From: Paraphotobacterium marinum | GTDB lineage: Bacteria; Pseudomonadota; Gammaproteobacteria; Enterobacterales; Vibrionaceae | Direction of reading: 5' to 3' | DNA length: 64,000 nucleotides | Assembly: GCF_002216855.1 (NCBI RefSeq) | Contig: NZ_CP022355.1 | Coordinates: 62,001 to 126,000, forward strand | Part shown: in pieces, positions 28,185 to 40,121 of the stretch | Numbering within the stretch: the stretch's first letter is position 1 | Layout of the letters: every line of letters starts with the position of its first letter | Notes under the pieces: generated by a model | Database searches by the model: none | The model's input: only the letters and a program-made list of their open reading frames with translations | What the model was told of the DNA's origin: nothing | Made by a program: the position numbers and the translations under genes

Positions 28185-28781
28185 GTGAATGATAAAAATG
28201 AGTTACACAAAAAAAGACAAAAAAAAATAAAAGAAAAAATTGATTTAAAAATAGCTGCTGCGACTGTCGAAAAGGGTATAGTTTTATTGTTAACGGGAAA
28301 TGGAAAAGGAAAATCAACTGCTGCTTTTGGTACTTTGGCAAGAGCGTTAGGCCATGAAAAATCATGCGAGGTTGCCCAGTTTATTAAAGGTACATGGGAT
28401 TGCGGAGAACAAAATCTATTTGAATCCCTTGGCGTAAAGTTTCACACCATGCAATCTGATTTTACTTGGGAGTCTCAGAATAAGGAAAAAGATAAATTAA
28501 AAGCACAAGTAGTTTGGAATAAATGCAAAGAGCTGTTAGAAAATGAAAATATTGATCTTATTATTCTTGATGAAATTACATATATGTTTCAATACAAATA
28601 CATAGACATAAACGAGTTCATTGAATACTTAAGCAATAGACCTAAGTCACAATCTGTAATCTTAACTGGACGTTCAGCACATAAAAAATTAATGCCTTTC
28701 TGTGATACTATTTCTACAATAGAGAATACAAAACACGCATTTGATAATGGAATAAAAGCTCTTAAAGGCGTAGATTGGTAA
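28185..28781 (+). CDS. cobO: Cob(I)yrinic acid a,c-diamide adenosyltransferase (CobO/BtuR)
   Basis: The enzyme adenosylates corrinoids to make or recycle adenosylcobalamin. The 198-residue protein has the P-loop GNGKGKST (38-45), FIKGTWDCGEQNLF, LIILDEITYMF and the conserved VILTGRSAHKKLM. The start is GTG with AAGG about 8 bases upstream. No other cobalamin genes or a B12 riboswitch are seen nearby, so salvage is the likely role. Confidence 0.93.
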   Translation: MNDKNELHKKRQKKIKEKIDLKIAAATVEKGIVLLLTGNGKGKSTAAFGTLARALGHEKSCEVAQFIKGTWDCGEQNLFESLGVKFHTMQSDFTWESQNKEKDKLKAQVVWNKCKELLENENIDLIILDEITYMFQYKYIDINEFIEYLSNRPKSQSVILTGRSAHKKLMPFCDTISTIENTKHAFDNGIKALKGVDW

Positions 28782-28824
28782 ATTGAGAGCGGTAATCTAT
28801 TTAAGAGCTAATATTCGTAATAAT

Positions 28825-29432
28825 TTATGTTAAGTTAAATCTCTTATCACAATTATCATCACTAATTTTACTTACGACTGCTCCATTTTGATTCCGATAT
28901 TTTGCATTAAGTTTTTTATTATAAGGATATTGTGCGCTTCCTGATAAAACTTCAAAACTAAGCGCGCCAATTGGCATGCCTGGCCTTAATGCTAAAGGTA
29001 ATCTCCCACTATTGAAAAACTCAAGGACAATTTTTCCTGACCAACCAGGATCAATTCTATGAGCAGTAACATGCACCATCAAGCCGAGCCTTGCAAGAGA
29101 GGACCTTCCATCGAGCCAACCGACGACATTGTCAGGTAATGTTAAACTTTCCTCTGTTACAGCTAAAGCTAGTTGACCTGGATGTAAATAAAAAGCGCCT
29201 CTATCTTGAACTGAAAACTCTTCACTCATAATACTGTCTAACTGAAGATCAACCACTTCTTTAGGACCTGATAAATCTATGAACGGTGCTTCGTGGTCCT
29301 TAAAAACTCTAAATTGGTTGCCTAAATGTACATCTACTGTCAAGCCACTAATTGAAGAATCGTTAGGTTTAGGCTCAATAATAATTTTTTCTCGTTTAAA
29401 TATTTCTTAATATCAACATCACATAATCTCAT
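28825..29432 (-). CDS. dcd: dCTP deaminase, interrupted by a -1 frameshift
   Basis: Dcd converts dCTP to dUTP. The uninterrupted frame starts only at 29343 and lacks the first 30 residues. These are encoded just upstream from ATG 29432 ([15 protein letters not shown], typical of the family), which has a strong ribosome site (GGAAGGA). One extra base in the A6 run of the coding strand (29385-29390) joins the frames and restores [19 protein letters not shown]. The catalytic core [27 protein letters not shown] is intact. It follows udk by 18 bases, as in E. coli. Confidence 0.92.
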
Positions 29433-29450
29433 TATTTTTTCCTTCCTAAT

Positions 29451-30098
29451 CTAATTCGCTTTAATTAATTTTGATATATGTGCCTTCAAAACATCAACAG
29501 CTATCCTGTTTTTTCCACCTCTAGGAACAATGATATCTGCATACTGTTTAGATGGTTCTATAAACTGGAGGAACATCGGCCTAACAGTCTTCTTATATTG
29601 ATCCATAACAGAATCCATTGTACGACCTCTTTCAAGAATATCTCTTTGAAGTCTTCTTAACAAACAAATATCCAAAGGTGTATCCATGAAAATGCTTGCC
29701 TGCATTAGTTTTCGTAGTCTACTATCAGTTAGAAGAAGTATCCCTTCTAAAATAATAACTTTTTTGGGCTCCATTTTTGTGGTAAATTTTTCACGTGTAT
29801 GCTCAGCATAATTGTAAATGGGTAGATCAACTTCACCACCTGATAACAAAATTTCTAAATGTTCACACAATAAATCATGATCCAAAGAACTAGGATGATC
29901 ATAATTCGTTTTTATTCTTTCATCCATAGTAAGATGATCTTGGGATCTATAATACCGATCTTCTGTAATAATTCCAATTTGATCATCTCCAACCTTAGTT
30001 TTAAGCTCATTATAAATGGTTTTTGTAATCAAGCTTTTCCCAGATGCCGAAGCTCCTGAAATTCCGATGATTACATTTTTTAAATATGTTTTTGACAT
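29451..30098 (-). CDS. udk: Uridine kinase
   Basis: Udk phosphorylates uridine and cytidine in pyrimidine salvage. The 215-residue protein has the P-loop GASASGKS (15-22), [34 protein letters not shown] and the lid region [21 protein letters not shown]. It lies between mrp and dcd, the usual E. coli neighbourhood. Confidence 0.97.
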   Translation of the reverse strand: MSKTYLKNVIIGISGASASGKSLITKTIYNELKTKVGDDQIGIITEDRYYRSQDHLTMDERIKTNYDHPSSLDHDLLCEHLEILLSGGEVDLPIYNYAEHTREKFTTKMEPKKVIILEGILLLTDSRLRKLMQASIFMDTPLDICLLRRLQRDILERGRTMDSVMDQYKKTVRPMFLQFIEPSKQYADIIVPRGGKNRIAVDVLKAHISKLIKAN

Positions 30099-30121
30099 TC
30101 AAACCCTACTGATAAATTTAT

Positions 30122-31213
30122 TCATAAAATTGTTTTTACACTTATTTCTTTTTCTAATGGCACACCTTTCCAAAACATGGAAGCTGATATTTTTTCAGCT
30201 ATATCAAGATATTGCATAGATTCATTTAATTGTGGATCATCCCAAACTATTGGTTTCCCTCTACTCGAAGATTCCATAATTTTCTTAGTTAGAGGAAGCT
30301 TACCCAATATGGGAACCTTTCCATTTTTCGCAAACATTTCTGTAGAGTCTTCACCAAATAAGTAATCTTTATTACCGCACTTTGGACAAATGTAAAAACT
30401 CATATTCTCTATTAAACCTAGTGTTTCAACATTAACACTTTTAAACATTGAAAGACCTTTCTGGGCATCTGCTAAAGATAAGTCTTGCGGTGTTGTAACG
30501 ATAACCGATGAAGTTAAAGGTATATTCTGAGCCATTGTTATTTGAATGTCTCCAGTACCTGGTGGCATATCTACTATCAAGTAATCTAATTGTGGCCAAT
30601 CTGTGTCATTTAAAATTTGTTTTAATGCTTTCGAGGCCATAGGTCCTCTCCAAACAGCAGCTTTTTCTTCGGGTATAATGAAACCAATTGAATTAAAAAA
30701 AATGTCATATTTGTGAACTGGTAACATAGTTTGCGAATCCACTGACATAATTTCTGTATTTCGCTCCCCAATTAAGATTGGTATTGACGGACCATATATG
30801 TCAGCGTCTAACACACCAACATTTGCACCTAGTTTATTTAAAGCTACAGCTAAATTTATCGAAGTCGTTGACTTTCCGACCCCACCTTTAGCAGAGCTTA
30901 CAGCAATAATATTCTTTATATTTTTAATTTTGGCAATATCATTACCTGGTTTCATAACAGCTATATCTGAAACAATCTTTATTTCTTTAAAGTTCTTAGC
31001 AGTATAACTGGCGAGATTTTGTAAAAGCCATTCTTCTAATTGTTCTTTTATACTTTTAACCAAAAAAGGAAAAACAATTATCAAAACATCATCACTTACG
31101 GTTACTTTACAATTTTCAGTCCAACCTTTTATTAAAAAAGGATGCTTAAATTGTTCAATAAAGCTCTTCAAATTTATCGGAGAGTAATCCTCCGAATTGG
31201 TGTTTTTTTTCAT
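30122..31213 (-). CDS. mrp: Iron-sulfur cluster carrier protein Mrp/ApbC
   Basis: ApbC binds and delivers [4Fe-4S] clusters. The 363-residue protein has an N-terminal MIP18-like domain, the deviant Walker A KGGVGKST (109-116), GVLDADIYGPSIP, LIVDMPPGTGDIQ and the cluster-binding CxxC (FYICPKCGNK). It is divergent from metG, as in E. coli. Confidence 0.96.
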   Translation of the reverse strand: MKKNTNSEDYSPINLKSFIEQFKHPFLIKGWTENCKVTVSDDVLIIVFPFLVKSIKEQLEEWLLQNLASYTAKNFKEIKIVSDIAVMKPGNDIAKIKNIKNIIAVSSAKGGVGKSTTSINLAVALNKLGANVGVLDADIYGPSIPILIGERNTEIMSVDSQTMLPVHKYDIFFNSIGFIIPEEKAAVWRGPMASKALKQILNDTDWPQLDYLIVDMPPGTGDIQITMAQNIPLTSSVIVTTPQDLSLADAQKGLSMFKSVNVETLGLIENMSFYICPKCGNKDYLFGEDSTEMFAKNGKVPILGKLPLTKKIMESSSRGKPIVWDDPQLNESMQYLDIAEKISASMFWKGVPLEKEISVKTIL

Positions 31214-31352
31214 TTGTTATAATTTACCAACTTAATAATTTATATTCGAACTAAGAATATGATATAATCTGATGCAATTTAATCTTATTATACTGTATTT
31301 TTTTAAAAAAAATATAGTCACACTTTATTATTTATTAGAAGATAAAACTGAT

Positions 31353-33376
31353 ATGGAAAAAAAAAGAATTATTGCAACTTGTGCTCTACCCTATGCTAAT
31401 GGTGGGATTCATCTAGGACATATGCTTGAGCATATTCAAGCTGATATATGGGTAAGATTTCAGCGTATGCTAGGTAATGAGATATTTTTTGTTTGTGCAA
31501 GTGATGCTCACGGAACCCCTATAATGATTAAGGCTGAAAGTATGGGGATAAAGCCAGAAGAAATGGTTGAAAAATATAGAAATGAGCATATCGATATTTT
31601 TAAAAAATTTAATATCAGTTATGATAATTACTATACAACTCACAGTCCTGAAAATAAAAAATTTTCTGAAGAAATTTATTTAAAACTTAAAGAAAACAAC
31701 CTTATTGAATCAAAAAAATTCAACAGCTCTATGATGAAACAAAACAAATGTTTTTACCTGATAGATATGTTAAAGGCACTTGTCCAAAGTGTAATGCCGA
31801 AGATCAATATGGAGATAATTGTGATAAGTGTGGCGCCACATATTCACCAGAAGATCTAATTAACCCAAGGTCAATTTTATCTGACTCAGAGCCCGTGTTA
31901 AAAGACACAGAACATTTGTTTTTTAAACTATCAAAATTTCAGAACGAATTGGAAAGTTTTTTTCAATCAAAAGCTCTTCAACCTGAAATAGTCAATAAAT
32001 TAAAAGAATGGTTTAAAACTGGTCTTGAAGATTGGTGTATTTCAAGAGATGCTCCATATTTTGGTTTTGAAATTCCTGGTACAAAAAATAAGTTTTTTTA
32101 TGTTTGGTTAGATGCACCCATTGGTTATATGAGTTCATTCTATAATTATTGTGAATCACATAACTCTCTTAATTTTGATGAATTTTGGAATAAAAACTCA
32201 ACTACAGAGCTAGAACATTTTATCGGCAAAGATATTATCAATTTCCATGGACTTTTTTGGCCAGCAATGCTTTATGGAGCTGAAAAAAGACTACCAAATA
32301 AGATAAACGTTCATGGGTTTGTCACTATCAATGGCGAAAAGATGTCAAAATCTAAGGGTACCTTCATTACAGCAGATGATTATTTACATAACTTAGATGT
32401 TGACGCCTTAAGGTATTATTATGCTTCAAAGTTAAATAGAAAAATTGATGATTTAGATCTTAACTTTACGGACTTTGTTCAAAAAATTAATACTGACATT
32501 GTTAATAAAATTGTAAATATTGCCAGTCGAACTAGCGGCTTTATTACAAAAAAATATGACTCTGAGCTTATATCAAATTACGAAGATGTAAAAATATTCC
32601 AAAAATTTGCAAGTCAATCAAAAGAAATCGAAGAGTACTTTCAACAAAAAGAGTTCAATAAAGTAATAAAAACACTTTTAAAGCTTGCTGATGAAGCTAA
32701 TCAATATATTGATACAAATGCTCCATGGGTTTTAGCAAAAGACCCAACAAAATCTAGAGAGCTTCATGAAGTTTGTTCAATGTCATTAAATCTTTTTAAA
32801 TTTATAATGACCTATTTAAAACCAATAACGCCCAGTTTAGTGACATCAGCTGAAAAAATTCTTAATATAGAATTCAATTTAGAAAATGTTAATACATTAT
32901 TAATCAAACATAAGATTAATAAATTTAAACCTATGTTTAAAAGAATAGAAGAATCAAATATTAATAAGCTAATCTCAAAACCGGAAACTGTACAAAAAGC
33001 CAAGAGTACAAAGTCTGTGGATGATTTAAAAGAAAACTCAAGTAATGATACATATATTACCATAGATGACTTTAATAAAATTGATTTACGAGTCGGTGAA
33101 ATAATAAACTGCAAAAATGTCGAAGGATCTGATAAATTACTTCAACTAGAGGTTAATATAGGTACCTCTGTTAAGACTGTTTTTTCTGGTATAAAGGAAG
33201 CATACAATGCTGAATCTTTAGTAGGTAAATATGTTGTACTTGTTTCTAATTTAAAACCCAGAAAAATGAGGTTTGGCACTTCTGAAGGAATGGTACTAGC
33301 TGCTGGTCCTGGTAAAGAAAATATTTGGATAATCGAACCCAGTAAAGATACAAAACCTGGTATGCGAATTTTATAA
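31353..33376 (+). CDS. metG: Methionyl-tRNA synthetase, interrupted by a -1 frameshift
   Basis: MetG charges tRNA-Met and initiator tRNA and is essential. The start is ATG 31353 ([23 protein letters not shown], with the HIGH motif). The frame fails at the A7 run 31712-31718; one more A restores [22 protein letters not shown] exactly as in relatives and gives about 674 residues (E. coli 677). After the break come the zinc knuckle (CPKC...CDKCGATY), KMSKS ([11 protein letters not shown]), the anticodon domain and a C-terminal tRNA-binding domain (IDLRVGEI). An internal GTG/ATG restart could make only a truncated, inactive protein. Confidence 0.94.
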
Positions 33377-33399
33377 AAACAATTTACTTTTTTTTGAAT

Positions 33400-33431
33400 A
33401 AAAGCACAATTAAAATGTGCTTTTTTTTTTC
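33400..33431 (+). terminator. Intrinsic terminator of metG
   Basis: Stem AAAGCACA/TGTGCTTT with a 7-base loop followed by a run of ten Ts, 24 bases after the metG stop. Confidence 0.92.
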
Positions 33432-33491
33432 TGCTACAAAATCTCATTTTTTTTACTATATTTGTATTAAATTCAAATATAAGTTAACCGC

Positions 33492-34792
33492 ATGAATACA
33501 TCTAAAACTAAAGCTAGTTCTCTCACAAAAAAATTCTAATAGGTATGTTCCTAGGAATCCTTGCAGGTTTCATAATAAGAAATATTTTTAGTGACTTTCA
33601 AGTTGTTGATGAATATATTGTAAATGGTCTATTTAATATAGGTGGTGCAATTTTTGTTGCGAGTTTAAAAATGTTGGTGGTTCCGCTTGTCTTCGTCTCA
33701 TTAGTTTGTGGAACGAGTAATCTCAAAGACATTAAAAGTTTGGGCAGACTTGGTAGCAAAACATTACTCCTTTATATCCTAACTACGGCAGTAGCCATTA
33801 CAATTGCTCTACTTATGGCTATTATTTTTAAGCCTGGAGTTGGGGCTGATTTAAAATCGAGCTCAGTATTTAAGTCTGAAGCTGCGCCCGAATTAGGTGA
33901 AGTATTTATAAACATGTTCCCAACGAATCCAATTAATGCAATGGCACAAGGGAATACACTTCAAATAATTGTTTTTGCAATACTCTTTGGAATAGCAGTC
34001 AGTGCAGCAGGAAATCATGGAGAGAGAGCCAGAAGTGCTTTTGAAGATTTGAATGAGATAATTATGAAATTGGTTACCATATTGATGCTTGTAGCTCCTT
34101 ACGGGGTATTTTTCTTAATGGCAAAGCTTTTTTCAACTATTGGTTTAAGTGCTATTTATAATTTAATTAGTTATTTTCTTTTAGTCGCTATCACATTGAT
34201 AATTCACGCCTTATTAACCTATAGCATAATTCTTAAATCTTTTACGGGCTTAAGTCCGATCACCTTTTTTAAGAAAATGGAAGATGCTTTGTTGTTCGCA
34301 TTTTCAACTTCATCATCCAATGCAACGTTGCCTGTAACAATGGAAACAACGACTCATAGAATGGGGGCTAGCAATAAGGTTGCCTCATTTACAGTACCTC
34401 TTGGCGCAACAATCAATATGGATGGTACTGCAATTATGCAAGGGGTTGCTACTGTGTTTATATCACAAGCCTTCAACATAGATTTATCTTTGACTGATTA
34501 TTTGATGGTGATTGTTACTGCAACATTAGCATCAATAGGAACTGCTGGCGTTCCAGGGGTAGGATTAATCATGTTGGCTATGGTCTTAAACCAAGTTGGT
34601 TTACCTGTGGAAGGTATAGCTCTAATTATGGGGGTAGATAGACTTTTGGATATGATGCGCACTGCTGTAAATATAACTGGAGATAGTGTCGTCACCTGCA
34701 TTGTTGCAAAGTCAGAAAATCAACTCGACTTAGACAAATTTAAAGATCCCAATGCAGGATCTGAAGATGAAGAAATTCATCTTCATGATTAA
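33492..34792 (+). CDS. Dicarboxylate/amino acid:cation symporter (DAACS), interrupted by a -1 frameshift
   Basis: A glutamate/aspartate or C4-dicarboxylate symporter of the GltP/DctA family. The uninterrupted frame begins at 33545 inside the first membrane helix. The expected N-terminus is encoded from ATG 33492 ([14 protein letters not shown]) and joins as [15 protein letters not shown] if one A is added to the A7 run 33527-33533, giving 433 residues. Family landmarks are [15 protein letters not shown] (serine-rich loop) and [14 protein letters not shown] (NMDGT). The 3' end overlaps convergent serS by 4 bases. Confidence 0.9.
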
Positions 34793-36075
34793 TTAATAAA
34801 TTCCACACCATTTAAGTAAGGTTTTAGGGCATTGGGTACTTTTATACGACCATCTTCCATCTGATAGTTTTCAATAATTGCTACCAAAGTCCGGCCTACT
34901 GCCAAACCTGAACCGTTTAATGTGTGAACTAGCTCTGTTTTATTCGATGCTTTACTTTTAAAACGCGTTTTCATTCTTCTTGCTTGAAAGTCTGCACAAT
35001 TGGAGCATGAAGATATTTCTCTATATGTATTTTGAGATGGAACCCACACTTCCAAGTCATACGTTTTAATCGCAGAGGCTCCCATATCACCAGCACATAA
35101 GAGCATCTTTCTGTAAGGTAATTCCAATAACTGTAAAATTTTCTCCGCATGCCCCGTCATTTCTTCCAAAGCTTGCTCAGATTCTTCTGGATGAACTACT
35201 TGTACCATTTCAACTTTATCGAACTGATGTTGTCTTATTAATCCTCTTGTATCTCTTCCATATGAACCTGCCTCTGATCGAAAACATGGAGAATGAGTTG
35301 TTAACTTTAACGGTAAACTTGAATCATTCAATAATTCATCCCTTACCAAATTAACAAGTGAAACTTCAGCTGTTGGAATTAAAAACAAATCATGCTGATC
35401 TTCTCTTTTGATTGGAAATACATCTTCCATAAATTTGGGAAATTGACCAGATCCGAACATAGTATCTTGGTTTACTAAGTATGGGACATAATATTCTGTA
35501 TATCCATGTTCTTCAACGTGTGTATTTAACATAAACTGTGTAAGTGCACGATGTAACTTGGCAAATTGAGACTTCATAACATTAAACCTGGAACCAGAAA
35601 GCTTCACTGCCAATGGAAAATTCAGAAAATCATTCTTTTCACCTAACTCAACATGATCTTTGATGTCAAAGTTGAATATAGTAGGTTGACCCCATCTTAA
35701 AATTTCTTCATTTTGACTTTCATCAGTGCCGTCAGGCACATCATCTGATGGAATATTTGGCAAACTAAGTTCAATTTTTTTAAGTTCATTTTGTATTGAA
35801 TCTAGTGAGTTTTTTTTATCATTTAGCTCATTCCCTAAATTAGAGACTTCCTCTAATATTTTTTTAACTTCAGCCTCATTTCCAGAAGCTTTGGCTTTCC
35901 CTATTTCCTTAGATTTAAGGTTACGAAAAGCCTGTAAATCTTCTGTTTCTTGCTGTATAGATTTTCTTTTTAGCTCTAGTTGTTGATAATATTCTTTATC
36001 AAATGAGAATCCTCTTCTCAAAAGTTTAGAAGCAACCATATCAAGGTTAGTTCTCAATAATTTAGAATCAAGCAT
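34789..36075 (-). CDS. serS: Seryl-tRNA synthetase
   Basis: SerS charges tRNA-Ser and tRNA-Sec. The 428-residue class II synthetase has the N-terminal coiled-coil arm (about 28-110), motif 2 ([30 protein letters not shown]) and motif 3 ([20 protein letters not shown]). The end shares 4 bases with the convergent symporter gene. In E. coli rarA separates lolA and serS; here lolA is directly upstream. Confidence 0.97.
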   Translation of the reverse strand: MLDSKLLRTNLDMVASKLLRRGFSFDKEYYQQLELKRKSIQQETEDLQAFRNLKSKEIGKAKASGNEAEVKKILEEVSNLGNELNDKKNSLDSIQNELKKIELSLPNIPSDDVPDGTDESQNEEILRWGQPTIFNFDIKDHVELGEKNDFLNFPLAVKLSGSRFNVMKSQFAKLHRALTQFMLNTHVEEHGYTEYYVPYLVNQDTMFGSGQFPKFMEDVFPIKREDQHDLFLIPTAEVSLVNLVRDELLNDSSLPLKLTTHSPCFRSEAGSYGRDTRGLIRQHQFDKVEMVQVVHPEESEQALEEMTGHAEKILQLLELPYRKMLLCAGDMGASAIKTYDLEVWVPSQNTYREISSCSNCADFQARRMKTRFKSKASNKTELVHTLNGSGLAVGRTLVAIIENYQMEDGRIKVPNALKPYLNGVEFIN

Positions 36076-36136
36076 AAATTTATTCTTTCATTTATAAGAT
36101 TAAAGTAGTTATTGTATACAAAAAATATATTTTTTA

Positions 36137-36766
36137 CTATCTTCTATCTACTAAATTTGTGTTTTTTGGTAACTTAAATTTAAAATTATTATATGAGAAG
36201 TTTGCTTCTTTAAATTTGTAAAAACTGTATTCAGTTGTCTGTCCATTTTTACTTTTAAAACTAAACTTTTGTATTGCTCCTAATTTATTTATAGTAATAG
36301 ACATTTCTGTAATTTGTCCTTTACGCTTCGGTATAATGTTAAAACTATTTCCATTCGATTTAATTATATATTCATCCCAAGTTTTGGGATTATTTTGTGT
36401 TAATAGGGCTAATGGCGTCGACGATTGAACTCTTTTAAAGGTTTGCACTGTTACCTGCTGAACAAACGGATCATAGTACCAAACATTTCTTCCATCCGAA
36501 ATAAGAGTATTTGGATCTGGCTTGTAAGTGTTTAACTTAAATAAACTTGGTTTTTTTATCTGAATCGTACCAGAACCTTTTACTATGGTACTACCATTCA
36601 TATCTTGCACTTGTTGGAGAAAGCTTGCCGAGAATGAAGAATATTTACTTAACCTCTTTTCTAGTTCGTTCTTAGCAGAAATAGCATTTGCATTTAAACT
36701 AATGAAGCAAAGAAAAATTGAAAAAAAACATACAAAATTAAAATTTCTAAAATATTTGATAACCAT
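36137..36766 (-). CDS. lolA: Outer-membrane lipoprotein carrier protein LolA
   Basis: LolA ferries lipoproteins through the periplasm from LolCDE to LolB. The 209-residue protein has a signal peptide cleaved after about residue 28 (FLCFISLNANA) and family motifs FSASFLQQVQDMNG, GTIQIKKPSLFKLNT, ISDGRNVWYYDPFVQQVTV. It follows ftsK by 3 bases. Confidence 0.95.
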   Translation of the reverse strand: MVIKYFRNFNFVCFFSIFLCFISLNANAISAKNELEKRLSKYSSFSASFLQQVQDMNGSTIVKGSGTIQIKKPSLFKLNTYKPDPNTLISDGRNVWYYDPFVQQVTVQTFKRVQSSTPLALLTQNNPKTWDEYIIKSNGNSFNIIPKRKGQITEMSITINKLGAIQKFSFKSKNGQTTEYSFYKFKEANFSYNNFKFKLPKNTNLVDRR

Positions 36767-36769
36767 AAA

Positions 36770-39394
36770 TTATTCACCTTTCGTAGAGTTTGCTAAAACT
36801 TCTCTATTACCATTATGTCCTGGCGGACTTACTATGCCGTGTGCTTCTAATTGTTCGACTATTCTTGCTGCTCTATTATATCCAATTTTAAATTTTCGTT
36901 GTACACCAGATATAGAACTCTTTCTTGTTTCTGTAACGAAAGCAACCACCTCATCAAATAATTCATCATGTTCGCTATCAGAATTTGATTCTCCTGGCAA
37001 TAAGCTATCTTGACCCTGATTGCCATTGAGAATTGAATCAATATATTGTGGTTTGCCTCTTGCCTTCCAATCACTTACAACCGAATGAACATCTTCGTCA
37101 GAGGCAAAAGCGCCATGAACTCTTATCGTATGACTTTGACCAGGCGGTAAATAGAGCATATCGCCCATTCCAAGTAATGATTCAGCTCCACCTTGATCCA
37201 AAATTGTTCTAGAGTCGGTTTTGGTTGAAACAGTAAATGCCATTCTTGTAGGAATATTAGCTTTAATTAATCCGGTGATAACATCTACAGAAGGCCTTTG
37301 AGTTGCTAAAATAAGGTGAATTCCTGCTGCCCTAGCCTTTTGAGCTAATCTTGCAATCAGTTCCTCAACTTTTTTGCCTACCACCATAATTAAGTCCGCA
37401 AACTCATCAACAATAACAACTATATTTGGCATTTTTTCAAGTAAAGGAGCTTCACTATCCATAGTATCGCCTTCTTTCCACAATGGATCATATATAGGGT
37501 GTCCCGCTTCTTTGGCTTCTTTAAGTTTTTCATTAAAACCGGCAACATTTCTAACTCCACAGGCAGCTAACAGCTTATATCTCCTTTCCATTTCCGCAAC
37601 ACACCATCTTAAGGCATTACTTGCATCTTTCATATCTGTAACCACCTCAGACAATAAATGAGGAATCCCTTCATATACCGATAATTCAAGCATTTTTGGA
37701 TCAATCATTATAAATCTGCAATCTTCTGGTGTGCACTTATATAATAAACTCAAAATCATAACGTTGACACCAACAGATTTACCGGATCCTGTTGTACCCG
37801 CTACGAGTAGATGAGGCATTTTAGATAAGTCAGCAACAATAGGTTCACCTGCTATATCTTTGCCTAAAACCATAGGTAATGGAGTTTTTTGATTATTAAA
37901 ACGTTTACTGCCTATAACTTCTGATAAAAATACAGTTTCTCTGTTGGGATTAGGTAACTCTAAACCGACATAAGGTTTTCCTGGTATTACTTCAACAACA
38001 CGCACTGCAGAAGTAGATAAAGATCGTGCAATATCCTTAGATAGCCCTGATAAACGACTCACCTTAACACCAGGAGCTAATTCAAGTTCAAATCTCGTGA
38101 TTACTGGACCAGGATACACTCCCACAACTTCAGCTTTAATTTTATACTCCGATAACTTGGCCTCTAGTAATCTGGCAATTTTTTCCAATTCACTTGGCGA
38201 TACAGTATTCAAATTTACTTGCGCAGGGGATAAAAGCCCAACCTCCGGGAACTCTCCTTTAGGTAATATATTGTTTTGATGATTTTTTTTCTGAAGAAAT
38301 GGATTGATCTCATTAGACTGTTTATCTTTTACTTTTTGTAGTTCATCAAGAAATTCATTTTTTTTCGGAGTTAGTTCATCAGTATCACCATTATCAGGTA
38401 AATTAACTTCTAAATTATTAGAATCTTCATTTAAATCAAACTTTTTATAAGCTTCATTCTTATCAATATTTTCATCATGCGTATTTTCCCTAAAATGAGT
38501 ACGTGGTTTTTCATCTTCAACATTTTCCGGAACATTATTATCAGGAATTTTAATAAAAATATTTTCTTTTACCATCTTCAAAAGACCATTAAATATTGAA
38601 TTATTAGATTGTTTTTTATTGGAAGATTTGCTCTCAGCTTGGCAATTTTCTTGAATGGTTTGCCTACTCTCACTATCTATTTTAATTTGATTTAGAATAT
38701 CTTTGTTTTCATCTTTACTTTCATAATTTGACTCCAATAACTCATTCTTTTTAAAAGGAAGGAGAGTCACATCACGCGTATTTCTCAAATAATTAATGGT
38801 TTTCATCACATTTGTTCTACTAAATGAATAACTTCGATAAATTATTGCAATCCAAGAAATACCAAAGAATAGTGTTAAGCTCAGAAGAAACAGAAGAAAT
38901 AGTATAACTTTAGAACCCAACAATCCAAAAAACGGAAGAGTACACAAAGAAACCTCATTTCCAATAACTCCACCAGAATGAAATGTAAACAGTTTAAGAG
39001 AACTCAACTCCAAAAGACCACAGGAAGTTGAAATTAGTAAAAACAAACCCAAACACTTACTACCAGACAAAAAATAGTGTTCGGAATGAATTTTTAAGGA
39101 GTTATTTAACATTTTCCAAAAAATAATTACCATCAAAACTGGAACCAAATAGGCAACATAACCAAATACAAACATTAATAAAGCAGCCGAATAGGAACCA
39201 AAAGTCCCAAGCCAATTATGAATAACTTGCTTGTTTGATACACTTTGATAAAAAGAAGGATCGCTTGAATGAAAACTAATTAAAGATAAGAAAAAAAGAA
39301 AAGCTATCAAAAACCCAAAATAAAATAAAGCCTCGGTAATTCTCTCAAGTCCATCTAATTTTATTTTTTTTTCTTTGTTACTAACTATAGGCAT
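36770..39394 (-). CDS. ftsK: DNA translocase FtsK
   Basis: FtsK links division to chromosome-dimer resolution at the septum. The 874-residue protein (E. coli 1329) has four membrane helices (about 20-190), a shortened polar linker (about 220-400), the motor with Walker A ([15 protein letters not shown]) and Walker B ([15 protein letters not shown]), and a C-terminal winged-helix gamma domain ([29 protein letters not shown]). The short linker accounts for most of the length difference. lrp is upstream and lolA downstream as in E. coli. Confidence 0.97.
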   Translation of the reverse strand: MPIVSNKEKKIKLDGLERITEALFYFGFLIAFLFFLSLISFHSSDPSFYQSVSNKQVIHNWLGTFGSYSAALLMFVFGYVAYLVPVLMVIIFWKMLNNSLKIHSEHYFLSGSKCLGLFLLISTSCGLLELSSLKLFTFHSGGVIGNEVSLCTLPFFGLLGSKVILFLLFLLSLTLFFGISWIAIIYRSYSFSRTNVMKTINYLRNTRDVTLLPFKKNELLESNYESKDENKDILNQIKIDSESRQTIQENCQAESKSSNKKQSNNSIFNGLLKMVKENIFIKIPDNNVPENVEDEKPRTHFRENTHDENIDKNEAYKKFDLNEDSNNLEVNLPDNGDTDELTPKKNEFLDELQKVKDKQSNEINPFLQKKNHQNNILPKGEFPEVGLLSPAQVNLNTVSPSELEKIARLLEAKLSEYKIKAEVVGVYPGPVITRFELELAPGVKVSRLSGLSKDIARSLSTSAVRVVEVIPGKPYVGLELPNPNRETVFLSEVIGSKRFNNQKTPLPMVLGKDIAGEPIVADLSKMPHLLVAGTTGSGKSVGVNVMILSLLYKCTPEDCRFIMIDPKMLELSVYEGIPHLLSEVVTDMKDASNALRWCVAEMERRYKLLAACGVRNVAGFNEKLKEAKEAGHPIYDPLWKEGDTMDSEAPLLEKMPNIVVIVDEFADLIMVVGKKVEELIARLAQKARAAGIHLILATQRPSVDVITGLIKANIPTRMAFTVSTKTDSRTILDQGGAESLLGMGDMLYLPPGQSHTIRVHGAFASDEDVHSVVSDWKARGKPQYIDSILNGNQGQDSLLPGESNSDSEHDELFDEVVAFVTETRKSSISGVQRKFKIGYNRAARIVEQLEAHGIVSPPGHNGNREVLANSTKGE

Positions 39395-39409
39395 ATCTTA
39401 TTATCCACT

Positions 39410-39895
39410 TCATTTTATTTGAATATCTAAATTATATGATTGTTTTACTTCTTCCATAACTACATAAGTACGAGTATCTTTTACACCAGGAAGTTTTAAT
39501 AAAGTTTCACCTAATAATTTTCGATAAGCAGACATATCTGATACTCTAGTTTTTAACAAATAATCAAATTGTCCTGATACTAAGTGACATTCTTGGATTT
39601 CATTCAAAAGTTGTACAGAACGATTAAATTTTTCAAAAATATCAACTGCACCCCTATCTATCGTTATTTCAATAAACACTAACAGCGAAGCATTTAGTAA
39701 TTGTGGATTTAATAAAGCCATGTATCCTAGGATATATCCATGTCTTTCGAGTCTTTTTACCCTTTCTAGACAAGGTGTTGGTGAAAGTCCTACTCGTTTT
39801 GAAAGCTCTACATTTGAAAGTCTTCCATCTTTTTGTAATTCTTTTAGAATATTTCTATCAATCCTATCTAAATCTTTAATATTTGATTGCACCAT
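39410..39895 (-). CDS. lrp: Leucine-responsive regulatory protein
   Basis: Lrp is a global regulator of amino-acid and nitrogen genes. The 161-residue protein has the N-terminal HTH (LDRIDRNILKELQKDGRLSNVELSKRVGLSPTPCLERVKRLE, about 8-50) and the C-terminal RAM domain (QECHLVSGQFDYLLKTRV). It lies upstream of ftsK on the same strand and divergent to cydD; trxB, present between them in E. coli, is missing. Confidence 0.96.
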   Translation of the reverse strand: MVQSNIKDLDRIDRNILKELQKDGRLSNVELSKRVGLSPTPCLERVKRLERHGYILGYMALLNPQLLNASLLVFIEITIDRGAVDIFEKFNRSVQLLNEIQECHLVSGQFDYLLKTRVSDMSAYRKLLGETLLKLPGVKDTRTYVVMEEVKQSYNLDIQIK

Positions 39896-40121
39896 AATTA
39901 GAAATTTCCATATACTTTTATTGTTTAAATAAATTATACTATTTTTTTAATAAAATTAAACATATATAATGATAACAGATTCATCGAAATATTTTTCATA
40001 AACAAATTATATTTTTTCATTTTTACAATCACATAATTAATTATTTTATGAAATAATATTCAAGTGTTTTTTATAATTACATTTTAAGTAGTAATCATTA
40101 TTGAGCAGATAAATTAAAATT

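Noticed and set aside
31272-31352. Upstream start for metG
   Set aside because: The extra 27 residues are unlike MetG, and the family N-terminus begins at 31353.
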